64,000 bases of DNA from Sulfoacidibacillus ferrooxidans (GTDB taxonomy: Bacteria > Bacillota > Bacilli > Alicyclobacillales > SLC66), in the NCBI RefSeq assembly GCF_022606465.1, contig NZ_JALBUF010000001.1:806001-870000 (forward strand), written 5' to 3'. Each line of letters begins with the position of its first letter. The first letter of the stretch is position 1. The translations under genes were made by a program, and so were the position numbers. This document shows, in pieces, positions 7,718 through 16,300 of the stretch. Under the pieces are notes generated by a model that saw nothing but the letters and a program-made list of their open reading frames with translations, made no database searches and was not told the origin of the DNA.

Positions 7718-8116
7718 ATGAATGTGAAACGTAGTGGCCTACTGCATGGCGAATTATCAAAAATTGTAGCACGGTTAGGTCATGGTCAATCTATCGCTAT
7801 AGCTGATTACGGACTACCTATCCCAACTCACATACCTGTCATTGATTTAGCGGTTGCACCAAATATGCCACCACTACTTTCAGTACTTCAAGCGATATCT
7901 AGTGAACTCGACGTGGAATCACTCATTGTAGCTGAAGAATTGGCCAATACACTTCCTCAATTCCTTGAAGAGATCGTACATATCTTTCCTACTAATATGG
8001 TAAAAGTACCTCATGACATGCTTAAGCAGAAGCTACATGATGTCGTTGCTGTTGTGCGCACAGGTGAATGGACTCCTTATGCAAATGTCATTCTTACAGC
8101 GGGTGTGGTATTTTAA
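7718..8116 (+). CDS. rbsD: D-ribose pyranase RbsD
   Basis: A 132-residue protein aligning over its whole length with RbsD: GLLHGELSKIVARLGHGQ at the N-terminus with the conserved histidines, IADYGLPIP, and the C-terminal VRTGEWTPYANVILTAGVVF. RbsD interconverts the beta-pyran and beta-furan forms of ribose so that ribokinase can use it; it forms a decamer in the cytoplasm. The ribosome binding site is AAAGGAAG. It sits 22 bases after rbsR and 21 bases before rbsK. Confidence 0.93.
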   Translation: MNVKRSGLLHGELSKIVARLGHGQSIAIADYGLPIPTHIPVIDLAVAPNMPPLLSVLQAISSELDVESLIVAEELANTLPQFLEEIVHIFPTNMVKVPHDMLKQKLHDVVAVVRTGEWTPYANVILTAGVVF

Positions 8117-8137
8117 TCATAGCTAAGGAGGATTTAC

Positions 8138-9082
8138 ATGGCTCATATTTTAGTTGTAGGTAGTATCAATATGGATGTCGTTTTGCGTGTCGCGCAACTT
8201 CCTTTCGCAGGGGAAACCGTAAGATCAGCGGAGATCGGGTATGTTTGCGGTGGAAAAGGAGCCAATCAGGCCATAGCTTCTGCACGCGCAGGGGCGCGTG
8301 TTACCATGGTTGGTGCAGTGGGCCATGATGAGATGGGCCAAACCCTTTTGAGTAAACTTTCTGCAAATGGAATCGATGTTTCCCATATCGAACAAAAGCA
8401 AAGTTCCACAGGGCTTGCATTTATTAGTGTCAATGAATCAGGTGAAAATACCATTGTGTTACATGAAGGTGCCAATGCAGAACTATCTGTACGCGATGCG
8501 CATCTCCATCAAGCATTTGATAGTAAGCCGGACGTTCTCATCGTTCAAAATGAAATTCCATTAGATGTTACTAAAGCGGTTATGCAACAGGCGCACCAAC
8601 TTGGCATACCAGTATGCTTCAATCCAGCACCTGCTCAGGACATCCCAAAAGATATTTTTGAGTGGGTGGATATCCTCATTGTAAATCAAGGTGAAGCATC
8701 CTTATTAAGCGGGCTAACTCTCGTTCAAGGCAAGGACATCTCATTAGCCGCCAAGCATTTTATCGACCTTGGTGTCCATGAGGTTATGATTACACTTGGA
8801 AACAAAGGCGTCTTTTTTGTCAACGATAAGGGGCTATCTCGAAAAATTGATGCTCATAGGATTGATGTAGTCGACTCGACAGGAGCAGGCGATACATTTG
8901 TGGGATTTTATGTTGCACTTAGGGCCGCATTATATCCGCCACAGCACGCATTATGCTATGCAAATGCCGCTGCAGCACTGAGTGTTACACGAAGTGGTGC
9001 AGAACCTTCGATCCCTTCATTCTCTGAAGTAACCACGTTTTTAAGTGAGCAACAGTGGATGAACTGTAAAAACGTCGAATGA
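8138..9082 (+). CDS. rbsK: Ribokinase RbsK
   Basis: A 314-residue PfkB-family sugar kinase. The N-terminal VVGSINMDVV and GGKGANQAIASARAG (about residues 41-55) are the ribokinase substrate-lid and PfkB signature 1 regions. The catalytic motif DSTGAGDTFVGF (signature 2, with the base Asp) lies near residue 250. It phosphorylates ribose to ribose 5-phosphate for the pentose phosphate pathway. An AAGGAGGATTTAC ribosome binding site precedes the ATG. It is the last gene of the ribose cluster. Confidence 0.94.
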   Translation: MAHILVVGSINMDVVLRVAQLPFAGETVRSAEIGYVCGGKGANQAIASARAGARVTMVGAVGHDEMGQTLLSKLSANGIDVSHIEQKQSSTGLAFISVNESGENTIVLHEGANAELSVRDAHLHQAFDSKPDVLIVQNEIPLDVTKAVMQQAHQLGIPVCFNPAPAQDIPKDIFEWVDILIVNQGEASLLSGLTLVQGKDISLAAKHFIDLGVHEVMITLGNKGVFFVNDKGLSRKIDAHRIDVVDSTGAGDTFVGFYVALRAALYPPQHALCYANAAAALSVTRSGAEPSIPSFSEVTTFLSEQQWMNCKNVE

Positions 9083-9144
9083 TGAGCCACTTGAATACCC
9101 ACACGCAAAAAAGATAGGATTAACGATAATCACGTCACTGCATG

Positions 9145-9468
9145 CTACTCCTGTCTCAACTGCCCCCAATCGACGTAGAAGTGTAAGTACTTGCTCCACC
9201 GTATCCATGTTCGTACTGGCTTACTATCGAATTCCTGCTTCATTGGCACTTCGCACAACAGTGTACATGTGGAGGTTAAGTCATCCGCTTCGACAAGCAA
9301 GTAGAATACATGATCAGGATGCCCTGCTAGAGCAAAATGAACTTTCACGCCTAACTCCTGGCAACGATTTGGCATGGTTTGCAAAAATTCTTGTAACCCG
9401 TGCCTCACCTCGTCGTTATACATTCCACAGTTATCCATGTCGTGTCATGCCGTTACATGGAACAGCAA
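9145..9468 (-). pseudogene. Decayed small gene: in-frame TGA and C-terminal frameshift
   Basis: A strong AGGAGG lies 8 bases before a TTG at 9468 that starts MLFHVTA, then an in-frame TGA (9447-9445), then HDMDNCGMYNDEVRHGLQE and an open frame to 9145. The middle segment (VHFALAGHPDHVFYLLVEADD) is well formed and looks like a small ferredoxin-like-fold protein of about 95 residues. After KPVRT near 9200 the current frame turns to unlikely sequence, while the neighbouring frame continues as MDTVEQVLTLLRRLGAVETG. So I infer one nonsense change (perhaps CGA to TGA) and one base lost. A shortened product from the ATG at 9438 cannot be excluded. The family function is unknown to me. Confidence 0.6.
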
Positions 9469-9578
9469 ACACCACACCTCCTGTCGTAAGTGAGCTTTAC
9501 TCTCCATGCTCATACCCCAACAATTTACTTTCCTCAGTCATGAGCGACCGAACTCGTCCTGTACCCATGTCTTTCCTC

Positions 9579-10373
9579 TTAACGCTGGACATCCCTTTTA
9601 CTAACCGTCAAATAGCCCACGGAAATTACGATCAACACAGTGAATACTGCCGCAACAATCCCGTCTCCATATCCCAACCCTGTGATACTCTGCGGCTTGC
9701 TGAACCAATCTGCGAATGAAGCTCCAAGTGGTCGCGTGATGACGTAGGCAAACCAGAATGCAAAGATCGGATTGAGGCGGAACAGAAAGTAACCGATTCC
9801 TGGTAGCAGGAACAACACGATAAACAGAATTCCCGAAAGAAAATAGCCCAGATGGAATGTCGTCGCAGTCATATCACCAGTTGCGGTTCCCATCGCAAAA
9901 GTTGCCAACACAGCCGCCCAGTAAAACATTTCCCTACGACGAGTATAAATACTGTGGATGGATAACGTCCCCTCCACCTTGTACCAAACCGTGAAAACTA
10001 CGGTCAGGATGATGGCAAACGCTGTCGTCGAGGCGTAGTATGGCACTCCCAGAACAATGTGCGTCACATCTGCAACCATCGTGCCAAAAATCGCAACCAT
10101 AACGACTAAGAGCCAGTAAATCCACGCTATGTATTTCTTAACGGAAAACTGTAGGATGAGCACAATCACAAAGCCAACGAAACCGAGCATCACCGCAACA
10201 TACGGATTGATGTGATAAACCAGATAATCTGAAGTCGCTTCACCCATGGCAGTTGACAGCAATTTTACAATCCAGAAGTATATCGTGATTTCTGGAACCT
10301 TTGTTAAGAGGCGTTTCCCTCGATTTTGGGTTATGGAATAAGACTGATTCATAGATGCATTTGTTCCTCTCAT
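9579..10373 (-). CDS. COG4705-type membrane protein
   Basis: A 264-residue integral membrane protein with about eight hydrophobic segments. Two internal copies of the same motif are visible: IVKLLSTAMGEATSDYLVY (about residues 35-53) and LATFAMGTATGDMTATTFHL (about residues 155-174). This duplicated MG(E/T)(A/T)T(S/G)D motif is the hallmark of the COG4705 family, whose function is not established. The acidic residues buried in membrane segments would suit ion or small-solute binding (inference). The start is uncertain because neither the ATG at 10373 nor the one at 10352 has a good ribosome binding site. It appears monocistronic, with its promoter somewhere in the 342-base gap upstream. Confidence 0.75.
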   Translation of the reverse strand: MRGTNASMNQSYSITQNRGKRLLTKVPEITIYFWIVKLLSTAMGEATSDYLVYHINPYVAVMLGFVGFVIVLILQFSVKKYIAWIYWLLVVMVAIFGTMVADVTHIVLGVPYYASTTAFAIILTVVFTVWYKVEGTLSIHSIYTRRREMFYWAAVLATFAMGTATGDMTATTFHLGYFLSGILFIVLFLLPGIGYFLFRLNPIFAFWFAYVITRPLGASFADWFSKPQSITGLGYGDGIVAAVFTVLIVISVGYLTVSKRDVQR

Positions 10374-10535
10374 GCGGTGTGCTGTAGCTTTTTAAGACTA
10401 CCATATAGTCACGATCATGACAGAAAAGGAGCCTTTCCCTTCACCCTTCTGTAACCTTTTCCTTATTCTGATTTTGAAATTTGCAAATTAGCCTTTTTAC
10501 ATTTCTACCTATGTTCCCATCAAATAATCCCTTGC

Positions 10536-10596
10536 TTTTTCCCCGCTTTCAGTCTGGCAAGACTTTATTCTTGATCAAATAAAGTTCGGGGAAAAG
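10536..10596. repeat. Nested inverted repeat in the gap upstream of the COG4705 gene
   Basis: Outer arms CTTTTCCCCG (10536-10545) and CGGGGAAAAG (10587-10596) are perfectly complementary. Inside them ACTTTATT (10562-10569) pairs with AATAAAGT (10578-10585) around TTGATCA. No T-run follows on either strand, so it is not a standard terminator. It could be an RNA structure or a binding region. The rest of the 342-base gap (10374-10715) shows no gene; it contains purine-rich tracts and the unmarked promoter of the COG4705 gene. Confidence 0.5.
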
Positions 10597-10715
10597 AGAA
10601 GGGAAAAGGTCTTGAGGAATGGGAATTTCTCCATTTTGCCTCACGCACTTTTCCCGCTTGAATCAGGTATTTATTATGTCTGGGGCAGATAATTATTCGA
10701 GATTGCTGGAGATTG

Positions 10716-12134
10716 TTATTGGGCTACATCGTGTAGCAACAAGGACGCGATCACTTCCACATGTGCTGTCTGTGGAAACATGTCAACTGGTTGAATGCTT
10801 GTCATCACATACCCACCATCAACCAAATGACGCAAATCACGTGCCAGCGTTGCTGGATTGCAAGAGATATAGACAATCCGTTGTGGTGCAAGATCTATTA
10901 GAGCCGTTAACACTTGTGCGGCACATCCTGCACGTGGAGGATCAAGCAAAACAACATCTGGACATATGCGATCAGAGACTAATTGTGGCACGATATCTTC
11001 GACAAAACCCGAGAGAAACTGCGTATTCGTCAGACCATTATTCTTCGCATTAAACGTTGCATCCTCTGTCGCCGCCCGTATACTTTCCACCCCATAGACC
11101 GCTTTCGCCTGCCTAGCAGCTAACAGTGAGAGAGTCCCAACACCCGAAAAGAGGTCAAATACAACATCTGTTTTAGTTAGCTTTGCAGAGGCCAGTGCCT
11201 TTTCATAAAGCACAAGTGTCTGAATGGGATTCACTTGCAAAAACGCTGATGCAGAGATACGAAATGTAAGACCCGCAATCTCTTCTTGCATATAGGGAGA
11301 TCCAAAGAGCACCCGCTCTTTAATGAATTGACCTTCTGTTGAATCAGCTGCAATACTATGTTTTTGTTGGATCACACTCACCAAGCGATATCCTTCAGGC
11401 ATGCGTTCTGCAAGTACTTTGCAGAACAACTCAGCGCGTGGTAGCTCACGTCCCTGTGTGATCATAACGATCATGACTTCATTGGCGTTATTGGAGCGAA
11501 TCACTAGTTGCCGCACATCACCACGGCGATTCTTTTCATCATAAGGACGAATCCCAAGTTCGGTAAAGTTTGTAGTAATCGTATGTAACAGCTCATCATA
11601 CGCTTTAGGCCGTATCATGCATGTCTGTGCTTCTATCGGTTCATGCGTTCCCTCTTCCACAAAACCTGCTACAAAGCGACCCGAACGAGCGGTTGCCATC
11701 AAACTTACTTTATTGCGATAGCGCCACGGATCGCTTTGCAACAGCGTGTCCAAAACCAACGTTCTCACCACTTCGGAATCGAATTTCCCGATTCTCTCCA
11801 AAGCATCTTTCACAGTTTGCTGTTTAAATTGCAGTTGTGCATCGTAGGATACGTGTTGTAATTGACACCCACCGCACAGGTCAAATACCTCACAAGGAGG
11901 TGTCTCACGTTGTGGAGATGTGCGAATAATGGAAAGTATCTTTCCTACTGCAAATGTACGCATGACTTTACTAATCTGCACTTTAACCAATTCACCAGCT
12001 AAAGCTCCATCGATAAAAACAGTAAATCCGTTATACCGCGCCACACCTTCTCCACGATAACCTAGCCGTAGCACATCCACGGTTATCTGGTCGAGTACAG
12101 CAACCGGTGGTGCCATCAATTGATCTTTACCCAC
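10716..12134 (-). CDS. rlmCD: 23S rRNA (uracil-C5)-methyltransferase, RlmD/RlmCD type
   Basis: A 472-residue RumA-family enzyme. It has an N-terminal TRAM domain (about residues 14-70), then the iron-sulfur cysteine cluster CEVFDLCGGCQLQH, the SAM-binding DLFSGVGTLSLLAA, and the catalytic DPPRAGC with nucleophilic cysteine plus VYISCNPATLARDL. These enzymes methylate U747 and/or U1939 of 23S rRNA; in B. subtilis one protein does both, hence the symbol, but the sequence does not prove dual specificity. It follows dgkB with 24 bases between them, the same order as in B. subtilis. The GTG at 12134 is used as start; an ATG at 12116 is an alternative. Confidence 0.9.
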   Translation of the reverse strand: MGKDQLMAPPVAVLDQITVDVLRLGYRGEGVARYNGFTVFIDGALAGELVKVQISKVMRTFAVGKILSIIRTSPQRETPPCEVFDLCGGCQLQHVSYDAQLQFKQQTVKDALERIGKFDSEVVRTLVLDTLLQSDPWRYRNKVSLMATARSGRFVAGFVEEGTHEPIEAQTCMIRPKAYDELLHTITTNFTELGIRPYDEKNRRGDVRQLVIRSNNANEVMIVMITQGRELPRAELFCKVLAERMPEGYRLVSVIQQKHSIAADSTEGQFIKERVLFGSPYMQEEIAGLTFRISASAFLQVNPIQTLVLYEKALASAKLTKTDVVFDLFSGVGTLSLLAARQAKAVYGVESIRAATEDATFNAKNNGLTNTQFLSGFVEDIVPQLVSDRICPDVVLLDPPRAGCAAQVLTALIDLAPQRIVYISCNPATLARDLRHLVDGGYVMTSIQPVDMFPQTAHVEVIASLLLHDVAQ

Positions 12135-12158
12135 TCCACGTAGCCCCTATCTAGTTCT

Positions 12159-13058
12159 CTATTTCTTCTCCATGACAATTACAGATAGATGTTGCGGCAT
12201 GACACTCACGTGTTGTGGTAGTTTTCCACCAAATTCCCCATCGATATTGAGATCTACTTCTTCATTTGATGATAGAGAAATATCGCTACTGTGAAAATAC
12301 ATGACACGTTCATCTTTCGTATGCTCACCCCGTAACGCTGAACTCACGATCCGAATCATATCACCAAGGTTAGTAGGCTTCACAATTAGCACATCCAACA
12401 AACCATCATGTACGAGCGCATTGGGCGCAAGATGTTCAAAGCCACCAACGGAACGGGAGTTGGTAATTAGACATAACATCGCTTTGCCATCGTAAACAAC
12501 ATCCCCCGCTTGAACGTGCAAATGAATCGGGCGCAAGCCTGGCAGACGCTCTAGCCCCTTCATGTAGTATGCTAATTGCCCTAGTATAGTCTTTAACTTA
12601 CTGGGTACATCGTAAGTAATCTCCGCTAATCGACCACATGCTGCAATGTTAACAAAATATCGATTTGCACCAATTAAGCCCAAATCAAGTGGCATCGTAT
12701 TGCGTCGTGCTACAATCTTTGCAGCCTGTTGAATATGGAAAGGAATACCTAAAGCACGTGCTAAATCATTAGTCGTACCAGAAGGAATAATCCCAAGAAT
12801 AGGGCGCTGCTTGCATTGCGCTAGTCCGTTAACCACTTCGTGCACCGTACCATCTCCGCCACACGCAACGACATAGGAAAATCCATCACGTGCAGCTTCA
12901 ATCGCAGCCTTGGTCGCATCTCCCGCTTGTTTAGTTGCGTGACAAGACGCTTCCATCCCGCCGACTTCTTCGAGAATGGAAAGGACGTCTGCAAGAGAGT
13001 GCTTAAAAGCTTCTTTCCCGGCCGTTGGGTTATAGATGACTCGAACCCGCTCACGCAT
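12159..13058 (-). CDS. dgkB: Diacylglycerol/lipid kinase DgkB-like
   Basis: A 299-residue member of the DAGK catalytic family: VRVIYNPTAGKEAF at the N-terminus, the ATP-binding VACGGDGTVHEVVNGL near residues 63-78, GIIPSGTTNDLARALG near residues 91-106, and a C-terminal NIDGEFG. DgkB returns diacylglycerol from lipoteichoic acid synthesis to phosphatidic acid. I chose the ATG at 13058, eight bases after GGGAG; the GTG at 13067 lies too close to that site. It lies 12 bases after gatB and before rlmCD, an order conserved in B. subtilis. Confidence 0.88.
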   Translation of the reverse strand: MRERVRVIYNPTAGKEAFKHSLADVLSILEEVGGMEASCHATKQAGDATKAAIEAARDGFSYVVACGGDGTVHEVVNGLAQCKQRPILGIIPSGTTNDLARALGIPFHIQQAAKIVARRNTMPLDLGLIGANRYFVNIAACGRLAEITYDVPSKLKTILGQLAYYMKGLERLPGLRPIHLHVQAGDVVYDGKAMLCLITNSRSVGGFEHLAPNALVHDGLLDVLIVKPTNLGDMIRIVSSALRGEHTKDERVMYFHSSDISLSSNEEVDLNIDGEFGGKLPQHVSVMPQHLSVIVMEKK

Positions 13059-13070
13059 GCGCTTCACTCC

Positions 13071-14504
13071 CTAGCGAGAAATCAAATCAAGAATGATTTG
13101 ATTAACCAGTTGAGGGTTTGCTTTCCCTTTTGTCTCTTTCATCATTTGCCCAACCAGTGATCCTATTGCCTTTTCCTTACCTGCTTTAAAATCTTCAACA
13201 GACTTTGGATTAGCAGCAATGACCCGCGCCGCAATTTCGCGCAGTTCTCCTTCATCAGAAATCTGAACAAGTCCTTGCTCTGCAATTACACTCTTCGCAT
13301 CTTTACCTGACTCTAACATTGTTTTTAATACATCTTTAGCCATTTTTGATGAAATCGTTCCTTCATCAATCAATCCAATCAGTGCAGCGAGTTGCTCAGG
13401 TGAAACTTTTATCTGTTCTATCTCTAAAGAGTTTGCTTTTACATATGCGAGTAAATCACCCATAATCCAATTACTCGCGATTTTTGGATCTCGGACACGA
13501 CTTGCTGTTCCATCAAAATACTCAGAGAGCACTCGCGTTGCCGTCAGAACTTCGGCATCATAAGCAGGCAATCCATACTCCTCGATAAAACGTTTGCGAC
13601 GCGCCGCAGGTAATTCGGGAATCTCCGCACGTCGCTCTTCAATGTACTCTGCACTAAGGTAAATTCGCGGCAAGTCTGGTTCCGGAAAGTAGCGATAATC
13701 ATGTGCATCTTCCTTCGAACGCATCGCAACTGTCACACCTGTTTCTTCTTGAAAGCGCATGGTCTCCTGTACGATATCTTCTCCACGCAAAAGCAACTTT
13801 GTCTGACGCTGTTCCTCATATTCCAGCCCACGTTGAACGTTTCTAAAGCTATTCATGTTTTTAATCTCTGTCTTTGTCCCCAATGCCTCTTGGCCGACAG
13901 GGCGCAACGAAATATTGGCATCACAACGCAAAGATCCTTCTTCCATCTTGCACTCTGAGATCCCACAAAACTGCATAATTGATTTTAATTCTTCAAGATA
14001 TAATCGCGCTTCTTCCGCCGTGCGTATATCTGGCTCACTCACAATCTCAATCAGAGGTATACCTACTCTGTTCAAGTCAACAAGTGATGCATTACCAAAG
14101 GGCGAATGAGTCAGTTTTCCCGCGTCTTCCTCAAGATGCACTCGTGTAATCCCAATCCGCTTTTTTTCTCCCTGAACCGTGATCTCAATATATCCATGTT
14201 CCCCAACGGGTTCATCGTATTGAGAAATTTGATACGCCTTGGGGCTATCCGGATAAAAATAGTTTTTACGATCAAATTTACTTTGTTGCGAAACTGTGCA
14301 ATGTAACGCAAGTGATGCGCGAATAGCTAACTTTAGCGCATCCTCATTCAGTACAGGAAGAGCACCTGGACTACCGAGACACACAGGGCATACATGTGTA
14401 TTGGGCGCGGCACCAAATTCCACCGCACAATCACAAAATATCTTCGTCTTTGTCCCTAATTCCACATGAACCTCTAACCCGATCACCGTTTCGAAATGAG
14501 ACAT
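13071..14504 (-). CDS. gatB: Asp-tRNA(Asn)/Glu-tRNA(Gln) amidotransferase subunit B
   Basis: A 477-residue protein with the GatB signature from the N-terminus: ETVIGLEVHVELGTKTKIFC, the zinc-binding cysteines of FCDCAVEFG and NTHVCPVCLG, and YFYPDSPKAYQISQYDEP. The C-terminal helical and YqeY-like tail (GSLVGQMMKETKGKANPQLV) is intact. GatB holds the kinase site that activates the Asp or Glu of mischarged tRNA, while GatA supplies ammonia. The start codon overlaps the gatA stop codon (TAATG), showing translational coupling. Confidence 0.96.
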   Translation of the reverse strand: MSHFETVIGLEVHVELGTKTKIFCDCAVEFGAAPNTHVCPVCLGSPGALPVLNEDALKLAIRASLALHCTVSQQSKFDRKNYFYPDSPKAYQISQYDEPVGEHGYIEITVQGEKKRIGITRVHLEEDAGKLTHSPFGNASLVDLNRVGIPLIEIVSEPDIRTAEEARLYLEELKSIMQFCGISECKMEEGSLRCDANISLRPVGQEALGTKTEIKNMNSFRNVQRGLEYEEQRQTKLLLRGEDIVQETMRFQEETGVTVAMRSKEDAHDYRYFPEPDLPRIYLSAEYIEERRAEIPELPAARRKRFIEEYGLPAYDAEVLTATRVLSEYFDGTASRVRDPKIASNWIMGDLLAYVKANSLEIEQIKVSPEQLAALIGLIDEGTISSKMAKDVLKTMLESGKDAKSVIAEQGLVQISDEGELREIAARVIAANPKSVEDFKAGKEKAIGSLVGQMMKETKGKANPQLVNQIILDLISR

Positions 14505-15958
14505 TATGCGTGCACCCCCAATGCAGGTCTCATCGGAGCAAATCCTGCAGCTTGTTCATAGGCATGTGCTGTTTTGAGTAAAGTTGCTTCATCATACATG
14601 CGCCCAATTAACTGCATCCCCACAGGAAGACCGTCAGATAATCCACACGGCACACTAATCGCTGGAAGGCCTGCCAAGTTAACTGGGATCGTACAAATAT
14701 CATTCATATACATGGTCAAAGGGTCCTTTGTCTTCTCTCCAAAGCGAAAGGCCGTAGTCGGAGTCGTAGGTGACACAATGACATCGACATCATGAAAAGC
14801 TGCATCAAAATCCATCGCAATCAAGGTCCGTACCTGCTGTGCTCGCTTATAATACGCATCGTAATATCCTGATGAGAGAGCGTATGTTCCAACCAATATA
14901 CGGCGCTTTACTTCTGCACCAAATCCAATACTTCGCGTTTTGCGGTACATATCTAAAAGATTCTCTACACCCTCCGCTCTATAACCATAACGCACACCAT
15001 CATATCGCGCTAAGTTAGACGAAGCTTCCGCCGGTGCAATGAGATAATACGCCGATAATGCATACGCCGTATGTGGCAAACTCACTTCAACAATTGTTGC
15101 ACCGAGTCTTTGCATTTGCAAAATGGCAGCTTCTACTGCTGTCCGCACACCTTCCTCAATCGCTGGAGAAAAGTACTCCTTGGCCACACCTATACGTAAT
15201 CCGCGTATATCCCCTGTGAGACCTGCTATGTAATCAGGTACTTCTCGCTCCACAGAAGTGGAGTCGCGACGATCTTTCCCCGCAATTTCCTGCAAAACAA
15301 TAGCCGCATCTTCTACCGTGTGAGTAATCGGACCAATCTGATCAAGTGAAGAAGCAAATGCCACAAGACCAAACCTCGACACCCGTCCATAACTCGGTTT
15401 TAACCCAACTACACCGCAAAATGCCGCTGGTTGGCGAATCGATCCACCCGTATCAGAACCTAGTGCATACGGCACCATACCTGCTGCAACGGCCGCTGCC
15501 GATCCACCACTCGATCCACCAGGAACGCAATCATAATCCCATGGATTATGTGTTTTCATCAGTGCAGAATTTTCCGTCGAAGAACCCATAGCAAATTCAT
15601 CCATATTTAACTTACCAACAAGTATCCCCTCTGCAGCTTCTAGTTTCCTTGCAGCTGTAGCAGAATAAGGCGGTATATATCCTTTCAATATACGACTAGC
15701 ACAAGTGGTCTCTACCCCTTGCGTGCACATATTGTCTTTTAGCGCAAATGGAATTCCAGCTAGTAACCCTTCTGATCTGCGCACATCTAACTTCGCAGCT
15801 TGTGATTTTGCCAACTCATCGGTCACAGTAACAAAAGCTTGCACTTGAGAATCAACCGCTTCTATCTGTTCTAAACTAAAATGAACTAAATCAGAAGATG
15901 TCATTTCCCCTGACATTAATCCTTGATGTAACTTACGCAATCCACTATAAAAATCCAC
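14504..15958 (-). CDS. gatA: Asp-tRNA(Asn)/Glu-tRNA(Gln) amidotransferase subunit A
   Basis: A 484-residue amidase-signature enzyme. The glycine/serine-rich block with the catalytic Ser-cisSer-Lys triad is visible as ALKDNMC (about residue 73), [18 protein letters not shown] and [16 protein letters not shown]. GatA hydrolyses glutamine to feed ammonia to GatB. It begins with GTG behind GGAGGGATAG, a ribosome binding site that overlaps the gatC stop codon. The gatC-gatA-gatB order is the usual operon. Confidence 0.96.
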   Translation of the reverse strand: MDFYSGLRKLHQGLMSGEMTSSDLVHFSLEQIEAVDSQVQAFVTVTDELAKSQAAKLDVRRSEGLLAGIPFALKDNMCTQGVETTCASRILKGYIPPYSATAARKLEAAEGILVGKLNMDEFAMGSSTENSALMKTHNPWDYDCVPGGSSGGSAAAVAAGMVPYALGSDTGGSIRQPAAFCGVVGLKPSYGRVSRFGLVAFASSLDQIGPITHTVEDAAIVLQEIAGKDRRDSTSVEREVPDYIAGLTGDIRGLRIGVAKEYFSPAIEEGVRTAVEAAILQMQRLGATIVEVSLPHTAYALSAYYLIAPAEASSNLARYDGVRYGYRAEGVENLLDMYRKTRSIGFGAEVKRRILVGTYALSSGYYDAYYKRAQQVRTLIAMDFDAAFHDVDVIVSPTTPTTAFRFGEKTKDPLTMYMNDICTIPVNLAGLPAISVPCGLSDGLPVGMQLIGRMYDEATLLKTAHAYEQAAGFAPMRPALGVHA

Positions 15959-15960
15959 GA

Positions 15961-16251
15961 CTATCCCTCCAACACTGCCGGAACGCGAAATTGTTGTTCT
16001 TCTACATCAGGGCCATTGGCCAAAGCTTCGTCATCTGAAAGCGATGAACCCACAACATCTGGTCGGGTCACCGTTTGTAACATCCCCACATAACTCATAG
16101 GTAGCACACCCGTAAGATCAAGTTGTTGCAATTCTTCAGCATACTCTAAAATACTTGTCAAATCACTTACCAAGGACTCCATCTCTGCTTCATTCACTTC
16201 TAACCTTGCCAACGAGGCAACATGAAGCACATCTTGTCTACTTAAACTCAC
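15961..16251 (-). CDS. gatC: Asp-tRNA(Asn)/Glu-tRNA(Gln) amidotransferase subunit C
   Basis: A 96-residue protein of the usual GatC length. It starts with [19 protein letters not shown], continues with a helical [13 protein letters not shown] segment, and ends in an extended region with [19 protein letters not shown] that in known structures wraps the GatA-GatB interface. It is the first gene of gatCAB; the GTG start follows GGAGGAATGAG. The tagO-like gene lies 49 bases upstream on the same strand. Confidence 0.95.
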   Translation of the reverse strand: MSLSRQDVLHVASLARLEVNEAEMESLVSDLTSILEYAEELQQLDLTGVLPMSYVGMLQTVTRPDVVGSSLSDDEALANGPDVEEQQFRVPAVLEG

Positions 16252-16300
16252 GACTCATTCCTCCACGCTCACAGCATATCGATCCTAGTACCCTATACCA

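Noticed and set aside
9445-9447. Selenocysteine codon in the small decayed gene
   Set aside because: No SECIS-like hairpin directly after the TGA was seen and a second lesion further down points to decay.
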